Shown: piece by piece, positions 36,105 through 45,159 of the stretch
How the letters are laid out: the number at the start of each line of letters is the position of its first letter
Numbering within the stretch: position 1 is the stretch's first letter
From: Petrimonas sulfuriphila
GTDB taxonomy: Bacteria > Bacteroidota > Bacteroidia > Bacteroidales > Dysgonomonadaceae
NCBI RefSeq assembly: GCF_051201015.1
Contig: NZ_JBPEHI010000009.1
DNA: 64,000 nucleotides
Reading direction: 5' to 3' (one strand)
Position numbers and translations under genes: made by a program
The notes under the pieces: generated by a model
Seen by the model: the letters and a program-made list of their open reading frames with translations, nothing else
The model's database searches: none
Told to the model about the DNA's origin: nothing

Positions 36105-38030
36105 TTAATTCTCCAGTTCTTTTAACCATACGTTTACCACGGCATCGCTCGGCATCCGCCAGTCGCCGCGGGGAGAGAGATTGACAGAACCCACTTTGGG
36201 GCCGTCGGGCATGCAGGAGCGCTTGAATTGCTGGGCAAAAAAACGTTTATAGAAAACTTTCAGCCATTTCAGGATCTCTTCCGGGGAATATTGGTTGACG
36301 AATGCCTGTTGTGCGATGAAATAGATTCGTTTGGGGGAATCTCCGTAACGAAGCATCCGGTGCAGGAAAAAGTCGTGTAGTTCGTATGGGCCGATGAAAT
36401 GCTCGGTCTTTTGGGCAATTTTCCCCTCTTTGTCTGCCGGAAGCAGTTCCGGACTGAAGGGCGTGTCGAGGATGTCATGAAGAATTTTCCGGGGTTGGTC
36501 GCCCATCTGCGTGTCGGCAATCCAGCGTACCAGCGTCTTAACCAATGTTTTTGGAACGCTTGCGTTTACTCCGTACATCGACATGTGGTCGCCGTTGTAG
36601 GTTGCCCAACCCAACGCCAGTTCCGATAAATTTCCGGTTCCCACCACCAAACCATTGATTTTATTGGCATAATCCATCAAAATTTGTGTTCGTTCGCGCG
36701 CCTGGGCATTTTCGTAGGTGATATCGTGAAGGTTGATATCGTGTTCAATATCTTTCAGGTGTTGGGTAACGGCATTGACAATCGGGATTTCTTTTACCGT
36801 TACTCCAACTGATTTCATTAATTCCACAGCATTATTATAAGTTCTGCCGGTTGTTCCAAATCCGGGCATGGTGATCCCGATTATATTTTCGCGTGGAAGT
36901 CCGAGAAAATCAAAGGTTTTTGTAGTAACCAGCAGTGCCAGCGTAGAATCCAGTCCGCCCGAAATACCCATAGTTACTGTCTTGATTCCTGTGTGTTGTA
37001 ATCGTTTTGCTAGCCCTGCCGTTTGTATGTTGAAAACTTCGCTTAAATACTCATCTTCTTTTTCCGGTGACGGGATGAAGGGATACGGGTTGAACTTCCG
37101 GTACCATTTTCCCGTAGAAACCGCTTCCAGCGCACATTCAATCTTTGAAACAGACTCCTCCTGTGGAGGGATGAAATTGCTGTTCTTTAGCCGGTCGCCT
37201 CGTAAAGCCACGACATCGATGTCGGAAATGATCATCTCGTTATCCAGGGAGAAACGTTTCCCTTCGGCAAGCAGCGTGGCGTTTTCGGCAATGGTTGCCG
37301 CACCGGAAAAAACCAGATCGGTGGACGACTCTCCGCATCCGGCAGAAGCATAGATATACGCGGCATTGCAACGCCCCGACTGCTGTAAAACCAATGATTT
37401 CCGGTACGCGTTTTTGCCTACCAGCTCGTTGCTGGCGGAAAGGTTGAAGATGATGTCGGCACCCTGCATCGCTAGTTTCGAAGAAGGGGGCACTGGCATC
37501 CAAAGGTCTTCACAGATCTCGATTCCGAAAGACGCGAACGGCGTGTGAAAAATCATCCCGTCGGAAGAGACAGGTATGCTTTCCCCATTGATCTCGACAA
37601 AAAAATCGTTCAGGTCACGGCTTCCCGCAAACCATCGTTTCTCGTAAAACTCGTTGTTGTTGGGAATATACGTTTTGGGGACAAAACCCAATACCCCTTC
37701 GTGTGAAATAACCGCAGCCACATTGTACAAGCTGTTTTTTAGCAGCAACGGAAGTCCCACAATGGCGATGAGCGAAGGCTTCTTCTTTATGAAGCCGGCC
37801 AGCTCGAGCAGTGCTTCAACGGCCTTTTGCTGCAAAGCGGCCTGAAAGAACAGGTCTCCGCATGTATACGAGGTTATGCTTAGTTCTGGAAAGCATACGA
37901 TTTGGACGTTCTCTTTTTCGGCAACATCGATCATCGATTTGATTTCCGAAACATTGTAATCGCAGTCGGCCACTTTCACCTTGGGAGATGCCGCTGCCAC
38001 CCTGACAAAACCGTACTCGTTGATTTTCAT
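36105..38030 (-). CDS. nadE: Glutamine-dependent NAD+ synthetase
   Basis: A 641-residue cytoplasmic enzyme making NAD+ from deamido-NAD+, ATP and glutamine. The N-terminal nitrilase-type glutaminase (about 1-290) shows its Glu-Lys-Cys triad in CFPELSITSY, VPKTYIPNN and GIEICEDLW. The C-terminal synthetase (about 320-641) has the ATP P-loop GISGGLDSTLALL and GTGNLSELALGW. The start at 38030 (MKINEYGFVRVAAA) is the family start; the upstream ATG at 38063 lies in the promoter. It leads the nadE-amgK/rapZ-murU unit. Confidence 0.95.
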   Translation of the reverse strand: MKINEYGFVRVAAASPKVKVADCDYNVSEIKSMIDVAEKENVQIVCFPELSITSYTCGDLFFQAALQQKAVEALLELAGFIKKKPSLIAIVGLPLLLKNSLYNVAAVISHEGVLGFVPKTYIPNNNEFYEKRWFAGSRDLNDFFVEINGESIPVSSDGMIFHTPFASFGIEICEDLWMPVPPSSKLAMQGADIIFNLSASNELVGKNAYRKSLVLQQSGRCNAAYIYASAGCGESSTDLVFSGAATIAENATLLAEGKRFSLDNEMIISDIDVVALRGDRLKNSNFIPPQEESVSKIECALEAVSTGKWYRKFNPYPFIPSPEKEDEYLSEVFNIQTAGLAKRLQHTGIKTVTMGISGGLDSTLALLVTTKTFDFLGLPRENIIGITMPGFGTTGRTYNNAVELMKSVGVTVKEIPIVNAVTQHLKDIEHDINLHDITYENAQARERTQILMDYANKINGLVVGTGNLSELALGWATYNGDHMSMYGVNASVPKTLVKTLVRWIADTQMGDQPRKILHDILDTPFSPELLPADKEGKIAQKTEHFIGPYELHDFFLHRMLRYGDSPKRIYFIAQQAFVNQYSPEEILKWLKVFYKRFFAQQFKRSCMPDGPKVGSVNLSPRGDWRMPSDAVVNVWLKELEN

Positions 38031-38060
38031 AGTCGTTTCCCGTTTACGTTGTAAATTGCA

Positions 38061-38068
38061 CAAATTTA
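38061..38068 (-). promoter_or_regulatory. -7 promoter box of the nadE operon
   Basis: TAAATTTG on the minus strand matches TAnnTTTG and lies 30 bp before the chosen nadE start. Confidence 0.45.
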
Positions 38069-38099
38069 GCTAATTTTCGCGAAATGGAATAAAACCGTT

Positions 38100-38834
38100 T
38101 CAGATTAAGGAGGTTATTTCCAGAATCTCGGGGAACTTGTTCAATAGTTCCTGCATGGAATGAAAAACCAAATTTGCTCCGGCATCTTTCAGGATGTTAT
38201 CGTGGAGTGGCCCTGTATTGACCCCAATGGTGAAAATCCCGGCCTTGGTTGCAGCTTCCGTACCCAAAGGGGCATTCTCAACTACCAATGCCTGGTTGGG
38301 TATCAGGTTCCCCCCTTTCTGCAGCCCCATCAAGAAAGGTTCGGGGTGTGGTTTTCCGATTTTCACATCGAAAGCCGTGACCATTGTCTCAGGGGTGAAA
38401 ATACCTGGAAAGTCATGGTCCAGCCTGTCCAGCAACGAAGGTTGTCCCGATCCCGTCACCAGAACAGGTCTTAATCCGTTGGATTTTACGAAATCGAGAA
38501 CTTCCCTGGCTTTGGGGATAGTCTCACCCGTATTGTATTTCACGAATAGTTCGCTTTTCCTTTCGTAGATTGCTTGAATTTCTTCCTCCGTTGCATCCCT
38601 GCCAAAATTACGTTGAAAAATAATGTGGATCGTGGATGCTCCGGTTCTGCCTTCGTGCAGGTAAAACTCTTCAGGATTGGTTTTCAGACCCAGCTCTTCC
38701 ACTGTTTGCTGCCACGATTTTGCGTGAGCCGGCATGGAATTATAGAGCACGCCGTCCATATCGAACAGGATAGCTTTCAGGTCAAACCGGATGTGGCTGT
38801 TCGCTTTTAAGTATTTTTGAAATTGTTCCTTCAT
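38100..38834 (-). CDS. HAD-superfamily hydrolase (beta-phosphoglucomutase-like)
   Basis: A 244-residue HAD subfamily I protein. Motif I is FDMDGVLYNS (nucleophile and acid/base Asp), motif II is VLVTGSG, the lysine is in DVKIGKPHPEPF, and motif III/IV reads ALVVENAPLG. The helical cap lies between about residues 35 and 105. The DxDGV and KPHPEPF combination is like beta-phosphoglucomutase and small sugar-phosphate phosphatases; the substrate is not determined. The start at 38834 is used because the longer frame from 38861 begins inside the preceding gene's terminator hairpin. Confidence 0.85.
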   Translation of the reverse strand: MKEQFQKYLKANSHIRFDLKAILFDMDGVLYNSMPAHAKSWQQTVEELGLKTNPEEFYLHEGRTGASTIHIIFQRNFGRDATEEEIQAIYERKSELFVKYNTGETIPKAREVLDFVKSNGLRPVLVTGSGQPSLLDRLDHDFPGIFTPETMVTAFDVKIGKPHPEPFLMGLQKGGNLIPNQALVVENAPLGTEAATKAGIFTIGVNTGPLHDNILKDAGANLVFHSMQELLNKFPEILEITSLI

Positions 38835-38840
38835 ATAATT

Positions 38841-38878
38841 AAAAAATCGCAAGACCGCCAAAAGCGGTCGAGCGATTT
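38841..38878 (-). terminator. Intrinsic terminator after pgi
   Basis: On the minus strand, a two-part stem (aaatcgc/gcgattt outside at 38844-38850 and 38872-38878, gaccgc/gcggtc inside at 38853-38858 and 38864-38869) is followed by a T-tract. It begins 22 bp past the pgi stop and its T-tract ends 6 bp before the next gene's start codon. Confidence 0.75.
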
Positions 38879-38900
38879 ATCTGTTTTTGTCGTTTGATGT

Positions 38901-40244
38901 TTATAATCTCTCTTTTATCGCTTTGGTTTCTGCTTCGTACCCGGGTTTTTCCAGCAGTGCAAACATGTTTCGCTTGTAGGCTTCCACACCGGGTTGGTTA
39001 AATGGGTTTACATCAAGCATGTAGCCGCTGATCCCGCAGGCTTTTTCAAAGAAATAGATGAGCTGGCCGATGTAATATTCCGATAATTTTGGAATTTCGA
39101 TGAGGATATTGGGGACGCCACCATCCACGTGGGCGATAAGCGTGCCCAGCTCGGCCATTTTGTTCACTTCGTCCACCCGTTTTCCTTTCAGGAAGTTAAG
39201 CCCATCGAGGTTGGCTTCATCGTGTGGAATTTTGACATTTTCTTTGGGTTCCTTTACGGATAAAACCGTTTCGAAGATCGTGCGTTCACCTTCCTGGATC
39301 CATTGTCCCATCGAGTGTAAATCGGTAGTGAAATCCACTGCGGCCGGGAATATGCCTTTGCCTTCCTTGCCTTCACTCTCCCCATAAAGCTGTTTCCACC
39401 ATTCGGCGAAATAGTGCAATTTCGGGTTGTAGTTTGCCAGGATCTCAATCTTCTTTCCTTTCCGGTAAAGTTCGTTGCGGATGGCTGCGTAAATGGCGGG
39501 CAGGTTAACTTCGTACGAGGTGATGGCTCCGGTGGCTTCTTCCATATCTTTGGCGCCCCGAAGGAGTTCGCGGATGTTTATACCTGCCACGGCGATGGGC
39601 AGTAAACCAACGGGGGTAAGTACGGAGTAGCGTCCGCCCACATCATCGGGGATAACAAAAGTTTTATAGCCTTCGGTACCGGCCAACGTACGCAAGGCTC
39701 CTTTCGATGCATCGGTAATGGCCACTATTCTTCTGCATGCTTCCTCCTTACCCACTTTTCCTACAAGCAAGTCCTTGAGTAGCCTGAATGCGATGGCTGG
39801 CTCTGTAGTCGTGCCCGACTTGGATATGTTGATAATCCCGAATTGTCTTTTTTTGAGGTACTCCGTAAGTTCGTGGAGATAATCTTCCCCGATGTTGTTT
39901 CCCGCGTACAGGATAACCGGATCTTTTCTTTCGTGCTGCAGCCAGTCAAAAGAATTGGAGAGTGCGTCGATAACGGCCTTGGCTCCCAGGTAACTTCCGC
40001 CGATACCCACCACCACTACCACATCGCACCGGGTGCGGAGCGCCGTTGCGGTATCTTCGATATCCCGGATGAAGTCTTCGGTAACTGATGAAGGGAGGTT
40101 TACCCAACCCAGAAAATCGTTTCCTGCACGTGTCCCGTCGTGCAACGCCTTATTGGCCGCAGTTGCATTATCTGCCTGTTGCAGGATTTCTTTTTCGGAC
40201 ACGAAATCATATACATGATTGATGACCAGTTTTATTGTATCCAT
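38901..40244 (-). CDS. pgi: Glucose-6-phosphate isomerase
   Basis: A 447-residue cytoplasmic isomerase of glycolysis. It carries the two family signatures, DVGGRYSVLTPVGLLP and the C-terminal GQLIYFFEKACGISGYMLDV, and the sugar-phosphate binding NISKSGTTTE. The length (about 450) is that of the shorter bacterial form. It follows gpsA by 13 bp on the minus strand, with a terminator behind it, so lysS-gpsA-pgi probably form one transcript. Confidence 0.95.
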   Translation of the reverse strand: MDTIKLVINHVYDFVSEKEILQQADNATAANKALHDGTRAGNDFLGWVNLPSSVTEDFIRDIEDTATALRTRCDVVVVVGIGGSYLGAKAVIDALSNSFDWLQHERKDPVILYAGNNIGEDYLHELTEYLKKRQFGIINISKSGTTTEPAIAFRLLKDLLVGKVGKEEACRRIVAITDASKGALRTLAGTEGYKTFVIPDDVGGRYSVLTPVGLLPIAVAGINIRELLRGAKDMEEATGAITSYEVNLPAIYAAIRNELYRKGKKIEILANYNPKLHYFAEWWKQLYGESEGKEGKGIFPAAVDFTTDLHSMGQWIQEGERTIFETVLSVKEPKENVKIPHDEANLDGLNFLKGKRVDEVNKMAELGTLIAHVDGGVPNILIEIPKLSEYYIGQLIYFFEKACGISGYMLDVNPFNQPGVEAYKRNMFALLEKPGYEAETKAIKERL

Positions 40245-40257
40245 GTTGTATCTGTTG

Positions 40258-41256
40258 TTAAAAATTTTTGATCAATTCGTTAATTGCGGCCTGAGGACGA
40301 AGCTTTTCGTACAGAATTTCGTAAACCGTTTGTGCAATAGGTATTTTCACTTTGAAGTGATTGTTCATCTCCTGAATGCATTTGGCGCCGTAATAACCTT
40401 CGGCAATCATTTCCATTTCCAGTTGCGCCGTTTTTACGGAATATCCTTTTCCGATCATCGTCCCCAACGTCCTGTTACGGCTGAACTGCGAATATCCCGT
40501 GACCAGCATATCTCCTAAATAATGCTGTTCACAAATGCACCTGTCCATGGGTACGATGGCATCGAGAAAGGTTTTCATCTCTTTGGCGCATTGGGTCATC
40601 AGCACCGCCTGAAAATTATCGCCGTATTGCAATCCGGAACAAACTCCCGAAATAATGGCATAAATATTTTTAAGGACGGCAGCCAGTTCAATCCCTACCA
40701 CATCATCCGATATGGAGGTGTTCATAATGCGCGAACGTATGGCTTCCGAAAGCATTTTTGCTTTCTCGGTATCGTAGCTGGCAACGGTCAGGAACGAGAG
40801 CCGTTCAAGCGCGACCTCCTCGGCGTGACAGGGGCCGGATATCACCCCGATGTTTTCCCGCGGGATTTTAAAATTACTCATCAGGTATTCGCTTACCACA
40901 ATATTGTCGTTCGGTATCATGCCTTTGACGGCAGAGACCACAAATTTCCCCTTTAGTGTACTGCTCATCCATATTTTTCGCATATATTGCTTCACATAGG
41001 GAGAGGGGATAGCAATGATGATGGTGTCAGAGTCTTTGATTGCTTTTTCTATGTTCGAATAGAACGTAATCTGGGCCAGGTTGAATTTTACGTTTGTCAG
41101 GTAACTGGGGTTGCGGCCGAGTTTGTAAAAACCTTCAATCTGATCGTCGCGACGGATAAACCAATTGATGTGCTTTTCATTCATCAGCACGATTTTTGCC
41201 AGAGCCGTAGCCCACGTGCCACCGCCAAGAATAGCAATTTTTCCGAGTGAACTCAT
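40258..41256 (-). CDS. gpsA: Glycerol-3-phosphate dehydrogenase [NAD(P)+]
   Basis: A 332-residue enzyme that reduces dihydroxyacetone phosphate to sn-glycerol-3-phosphate for phospholipid synthesis. The Rossmann motif is GGGTWATALAKI (a Gly-x-Gly-x-x-Ala variant), followed by AVKGMIPND and the conserved GPCHAEEVALERL with its catalytic region. The start at 41256 gives the expected N-terminus. Its first 80 bp overlap the end of lysS in another frame, which is unusually long (see findings). Confidence 0.93.
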   Translation of the reverse strand: MSSLGKIAILGGGTWATALAKIVLMNEKHINWFIRRDDQIEGFYKLGRNPSYLTNVKFNLAQITFYSNIEKAIKDSDTIIIAIPSPYVKQYMRKIWMSSTLKGKFVVSAVKGMIPNDNIVVSEYLMSNFKIPRENIGVISGPCHAEEVALERLSFLTVASYDTEKAKMLSEAIRSRIMNTSISDDVVGIELAAVLKNIYAIISGVCSGLQYGDNFQAVLMTQCAKEMKTFLDAIVPMDRCICEQHYLGDMLVTGYSQFSRNRTLGTMIGKGYSVKTAQLEMEMIAEGYYGAKCIQEMNNHFKVKIPIAQTVYEILYEKLRPQAAINELIKNF

Positions 41257-43000
41257 TGTGCGTTAAGTGATTCGTTTTTTTTGCGTTCTCCACCCAGGAT
41301 TTAACATCTTCCACCGACGGGTTGTTCAACTCCATCTTGAATTTCTTGTTCAATCCGCAAATTTCCTGGTGCAGCTTGTTGGGGTTTACGTCTGTAAGGC
41401 TCTTCACTTCATTGTAACCCGCTTTCTGCAATACAGCAACCCACGCTTCCGGGATTCCGGTTTCAACATATTTGGACGTTGAATCCTTCTTGGTTTTTTT
41501 CTCGGGACGCATTTGCGGAAAAAGGAGTACTTCCTGAATGGTGGTTTGTCCGGTGAGCAGCATCGTAAGCCTGTCCATACCTATACCCATCCCCGATGTA
41601 GGTGGCATGCCGTATTCCAGGGCGCGCAGAAAATCCTGGTCGATAAACATGGCTTCGTCGTCGCCCTTTTCCGACAGGCGGAGCTGTTCTTCAAAGCGTT
41701 CGCGCTGGTCAATCGGATCGTTCAACTCCGAGTAGGCGTTTGCCAGTTCTTTACCGTTCACCATCAGTTCGAAGCGTTCGGTAAGCTCCGGATTAGCCCG
41801 GTGGCGTTTACACAAGGGGGACATTTCGATGGGATAGTCGATGATGAATGTCGGTTGAATGTAATTCCCCTCGCACTTCTCGCCGAAGATTTCATCGATC
41901 AGTTTTCCTTTACCCATGGTTTCGTCTACCTCGATGTTCAGCTTCCTGCAAACTTCGCGCAATTGTGCCTCATCCATTCCGGTGATATCCATTCCGGTAT
42001 GTTCCTTAATGGCGTCGATCATGGTGACGCGTGGATATGGCGCTTTAAAATCGATTTCCCTATCGCCGATGGTTGTCTTTGTTGTTCCCAGCACCTTCGT
42101 GGCGATCTGTTCCAGCATTTGTTCGGTAAATTCCATCATCCACTTGTAATCCTTGTAGGAGACGTAGATCTCCATTACCGTAAACTCCGGGTTGTGCGTC
42201 CGGTCCATTCCTTCATTGCGGAAGTCTCGTGAAAACTCGTAAACACCTTCAAAGCCACCTACGATCAACCGTTTCAGGTAAAGCTCGTTGGCAATGCGTA
42301 AATACAAATCAATATCCAGAGCATTGTGATGCGTGATAAAGGGGCGGGCGGCGGCACCACCGGGGATACTCTGCAAAACGGGAGTATCCACTTCCAGGTA
42401 GCCAAATTTGTTGATGAACTCGCGCATGGCATTAAAAATACGGGTGCGCTTGATGAAAATATCTTTTACTTCGTCGTTTACCACCAGATCCACGTAGCGT
42501 TGACGGTAACGAAGTTCGGGATCGTTGAACTTGTCGTAGGCCACGCCGTCTTTCATCTTCACTACAGGAAGCGGCTTCAGCGATTTGGCCAGCACGGTCA
42601 GCGATTCGGCATGCACAGAAATTTCGCCCATCTGGGTGCGGAAAACAAATCCGGTAATTCCGATGAAATCGCCAATATCGAGCAGTTTTTTGAAAACAGT
42701 ATTATAAAGTTCTTTGTCTTCTCCGGGACAGATATCGTCGCGTGTGATGTAGACCTGAATTCTTCCCTTTGAGTCTTGTAGTTCGATGAAGGACGCTTTG
42801 CCCATAATGCGGCGGTTCATGATGCGCCCTGCTATGCTTACCGGGCGTTTCTCCTCATCGTTGAATTCTTCTTTTATATCGGTGGAATAAGCGTTTACTT
42901 CGTAAAGCGCTGCGGGGTAGGGTTCAATTCCTAAATTTCTTAATTCGTTTAAACTTTGTCTGCGGATTATCTCCTGTTCACTAAGCTCTAAATGATGCAT
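41177..43000 (-). CDS. lysS: Lysyl-tRNA synthetase, class II, with aberrant C-terminal tail
   Basis: A 607-residue class II synthetase that charges tRNA-Lys. It has an OB-fold anticodon-binding domain (about 55-150), motif 2 (FRNEGMDRTHNPEFTVMEIY) and motif 3 (GMGIGMDRLTMLLTG). A Bacteroidota-type C-terminal extension follows (about 520-575, with LTDVNPNKLHQEICG). The last 32 residues look unlike the family, and the final 26 lie over gpsA. An 8-base A run near residue 574 (41282-41275) marks where the frame changes: one extra A would end the protein with TGA overlapping the gpsA ATG. Confidence 0.93.
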   Translation of the reverse strand: MHHLELSEQEIIRRQSLNELRNLGIEPYPAALYEVNAYSTDIKEEFNDEEKRPVSIAGRIMNRRIMGKASFIELQDSKGRIQVYITRDDICPGEDKELYNTVFKKLLDIGDFIGITGFVFRTQMGEISVHAESLTVLAKSLKPLPVVKMKDGVAYDKFNDPELRYRQRYVDLVVNDEVKDIFIKRTRIFNAMREFINKFGYLEVDTPVLQSIPGGAAARPFITHHNALDIDLYLRIANELYLKRLIVGGFEGVYEFSRDFRNEGMDRTHNPEFTVMEIYVSYKDYKWMMEFTEQMLEQIATKVLGTTKTTIGDREIDFKAPYPRVTMIDAIKEHTGMDITGMDEAQLREVCRKLNIEVDETMGKGKLIDEIFGEKCEGNYIQPTFIIDYPIEMSPLCKRHRANPELTERFELMVNGKELANAYSELNDPIDQRERFEEQLRLSEKGDDEAMFIDQDFLRALEYGMPPTSGMGIGMDRLTMLLTGQTTIQEVLLFPQMRPEKKTKKDSTSKYVETGIPEAWVAVLQKAGYNEVKSLTDVNPNKLHQEICGLNKKFKMELNNPSVEDVKSWVENAKKTNHLTHNEFTRKNCYSWRWHVGYGSGKNRADE

Positions 43001-43035
43001 TTTGTTTTATTTTTTCGAGTTTCGCAAAAACTCCA

Positions 43036-43043
43036 CAAAAGTA
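43036..43043 (-). promoter_or_regulatory. -7 promoter box of lysS
   Basis: TACTTTTG on the minus strand matches TAnnTTTG and lies 35 bp before the lysS start. No firm -33 element is seen. Confidence 0.45.
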
Positions 43044-43135
43044 CAAAATATATCGCATACTTTCCGTTTGATGTAGCTTTTTTCGTTGATGCAGGGTATG
43101 AAAAAATTGATTTTCAGCTAATTTTCCTTCTCTCG

Positions 43136-43173
43136 AAAAAAAGACAGAGCGGGGCGTCACGCGCGGCTCTGTC
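43136..43173 (-). terminator. Intrinsic terminator of the second SusCD operon
   Basis: On the minus strand, an 8-bp stem (gacagagc at 43143-43150 with gctctgtc at 43166-43173) with a GC-rich loop is followed by seven T residues. It lies 62 bp past the stop of the small lipoprotein gene and upstream of the lysS promoter. Confidence 0.8.
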
Positions 43174-43235
43174 CGATCCTTTCTAATTGTTTAATTTATT
43201 CGTAGAGTTTATGATAAATTAAGAAAGGTGTATTG

Positions 43236-43673
43236 TCATTCTTCTTTTGATGCTATAACTTTTCCTTTTAAAACAGTAGTTTTATTGTCCACTCTTCCAA
43301 GGCGTATTTCAACTCCTTCGGTTTTCGCAGACGTGATGGTAATTGTAAATTCAGCGCCAACCGTTGCTGTCGGCGGAATGGTAAAATTATCGGTAATTGA
43401 AGTCTTCATCTTGGGTAATATAACAGTCTTGGTTTCATTTAATCCGGCTCCTTCGATTTTTACAGATACCTGAGTATCTTTAAAAAAACTGCTTTTTGTA
43501 ACAATCGTAAAGCCGGCTTTTGCTCCTTGCTCAACGGAAATGGTTTTTACGGATTGAAATTCAACATAATTAGGAAGCGAATTGGAGAAATCAAACGTAT
43601 TCCCTTCATATTTGTCACAACCTGCGAAGAGTATTGTGAGAACCAACGTGAATAAATAAAATTTTATTTTCAT
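43236..43673 (-). CDS. Small surface lipoprotein of a SusCD locus
   Basis: A 145-residue lipoprotein (MKIKFYLFTLVLTILFAGC, lipobox FAGC). After the anchor it is rich in beta-strand patterns with regular Thr/Val/Ile alternation (FTIVTKSSFFKDTQVSVKI; TVGAEFTITITSAKTEG), suggesting one immunoglobulin-like or Calx-beta-like sandwich. I do not recognise a named family, though DUF1735/DUF4843-type surface proteins have the same position. It is the third gene after SusC and SusD, 28 bp behind the SusD-like gene, so it is probably an accessory substrate-binding protein (inference). Confidence 0.65.
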   Translation of the reverse strand: MKIKFYLFTLVLTILFAGCDKYEGNTFDFSNSLPNYVEFQSVKTISVEQGAKAGFTIVTKSSFFKDTQVSVKIEGAGLNETKTVILPKMKTSITDNFTIPPTATVGAEFTITITSAKTEGVEIRLGRVDNKTTVLKGKVIASKEE

Positions 43674-43701
43674 ACTTTTTTATGTTTCTTTGGATTAAAC
43701 A

Positions 43702-45147
43702 TTACTTGTCAAACCACATTTTATCGTAATAATGCACGTCTTGGGGGGTGTTGGGGTTGGCTGTTGATTCTTCGGGAGAATATACGAACCTTCTGAAAAG
43801 TGGATTGGCGGGAGAGTTGGCCGGCAAAGAAAGTTCTGGAACTTCCGCCCCTTCCGCCCCCGAGCGACGCCATTGGGTAAAAGCTTCCAGCGGCCTGTCC
43901 ATCAGGTCAACCCATTGTTGCAGATGTATCTCTTTCACCGGATCAGCCGCCGTTGTAAGGTTGGGTAAGCCGGTATTGATGTATGCATCGGCCTCCGCTT
44001 CTTTTACTCCGTAATAAAGCATGGCTGCCTTAACCCCCCCTTTAAACAATTCATTTGCCTTATTCAGATCTTTGGTTACTCCCAAGCCCCTGGCATAAGC
44101 CTCTGCCTGAAAGAATAAAGTCTCCTGGTAAGAAAAAATTAAATCCGGGGCGTCTGCTTTCAGTATTGTCTTAATGTTTACAGGAGCAGTCGTTTCGTCG
44201 CCCTCCGCATTAGTGGGCAATCCTAAAATTTCACCTTCAGCTTCAGGGCCGGGTTCGAAAAATATTTTCAACCTGGGATCGTTAGTGGGTTTCAGAATAT
44301 CTACCACATGGCTGTTAGCAAAGAAGAATAAATTTTGGCTCCCGGCATATTTTTTCAAAATACCGAATTTAGGATTCTCTTTCCCGGGTGTGTTGAAGAA
44401 AGGGAACTCCATGTTGTCGGCAGCGCTTGCCATCATTTCGTTTTTTGAAATCAGGTCGGCGATTACCGACGTCTTTTCCGGATCAGCATCCACCATGGTC
44501 ATGGCAATACGCATTTTCATGGAGTTTGCCAGCCGTATCCATTTCTTCATATCACCTTGGTAATACAAGTCTGAACCGGTGATGGATTTTAGTCCGTCTG
44601 CCGCCGGAGTTTTTGCGTCGGCAATGGCTTCATCCAACAACCCGAGAAGATTGGTCAGTATGTCTTTTTGCGCATCGAACTTGGGATAATCAATATCGTC
44701 TTTCCATGCTTCGGAAAAAGGGACGTCGCCATACAACATGGTGGCCTCGTACATCAACATGGCACGCACAATTTTACCTTGCGCCGCTATCCAGGGTTGT
44801 TTCGGGGTGCTTGCTTCGGCCAGATTGATGGCTGAAAAAATATTCGTGCCGGCAGTGGCGTAATATAATTTCCACGTGTTTCCGGTAGAATAGGGGGAAA
44901 TATCATACACGTCATCGTTTCCCCAACCGAAGTTTCCTGCCGTGGCCATGGTCTGGGCCGCGAAAACTAGCGGTATATAGCTGTCTCCACCCGTTCTGTT
45001 TGCCGACCATGAGGTGATGGCATAGCCGAACAGTACGTCGGGATCCACTTCGGTAGCCCTGTTGGGATCTTTATTGATGTCTAACCAATCGTTACAGGAG
45101 GTGAAAACAACAATTGTCAATAATAAATAATATAGTATCTTCTTCAT
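43702..45147 (-). CDS. SusD-like outer membrane lipoprotein (SusD-like family 2)
   Basis: A 481-residue lipoprotein (MKKILYYLLLTIVVFTSC) with the helical SusD-like fold of the second subfamily (PF12771-like). Marker segments are DWLDINKDPNRATEVDPDVL near the N-terminus, KWIRLANSMKMRIAM, and a C-terminal EIHLQQWVDLMDRPLEAFTQWRRSG in abbreviated form. This subfamily often pairs with SusC proteins whose substrates may be peptides or unknown glycans. The start at 45147 gives a tight signal peptide; the ATG at 45156 is an alternative. It lies 12 bp after the SusC-like gene. Confidence 0.85.
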   Translation of the reverse strand: MKKILYYLLLTIVVFTSCNDWLDINKDPNRATEVDPDVLFGYAITSWSANRTGGDSYIPLVFAAQTMATAGNFGWGNDDVYDISPYSTGNTWKLYYATAGTNIFSAINLAEASTPKQPWIAAQGKIVRAMLMYEATMLYGDVPFSEAWKDDIDYPKFDAQKDILTNLLGLLDEAIADAKTPAADGLKSITGSDLYYQGDMKKWIRLANSMKMRIAMTMVDADPEKTSVIADLISKNEMMASAADNMEFPFFNTPGKENPKFGILKKYAGSQNLFFFANSHVVDILKPTNDPRLKIFFEPGPEAEGEILGLPTNAEGDETTAPVNIKTILKADAPDLIFSYQETLFFQAEAYARGLGVTKDLNKANELFKGGVKAAMLYYGVKEAEADAYINTGLPNLTTAADPVKEIHLQQWVDLMDRPLEAFTQWRRSGAEGAEVPELSLPANSPANPLFRRFVYSPEESTANPNTPQDVHYYDKMWFDK

Positions 45148-45159
45148 TTTTGTCAATTT

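Noticed and set aside
41177..41256. gpsA considered a pseudogene because of the lysS overlap
   Set aside because: gpsA is full length with an intact Rossmann motif; the anomaly is at the lysS end.
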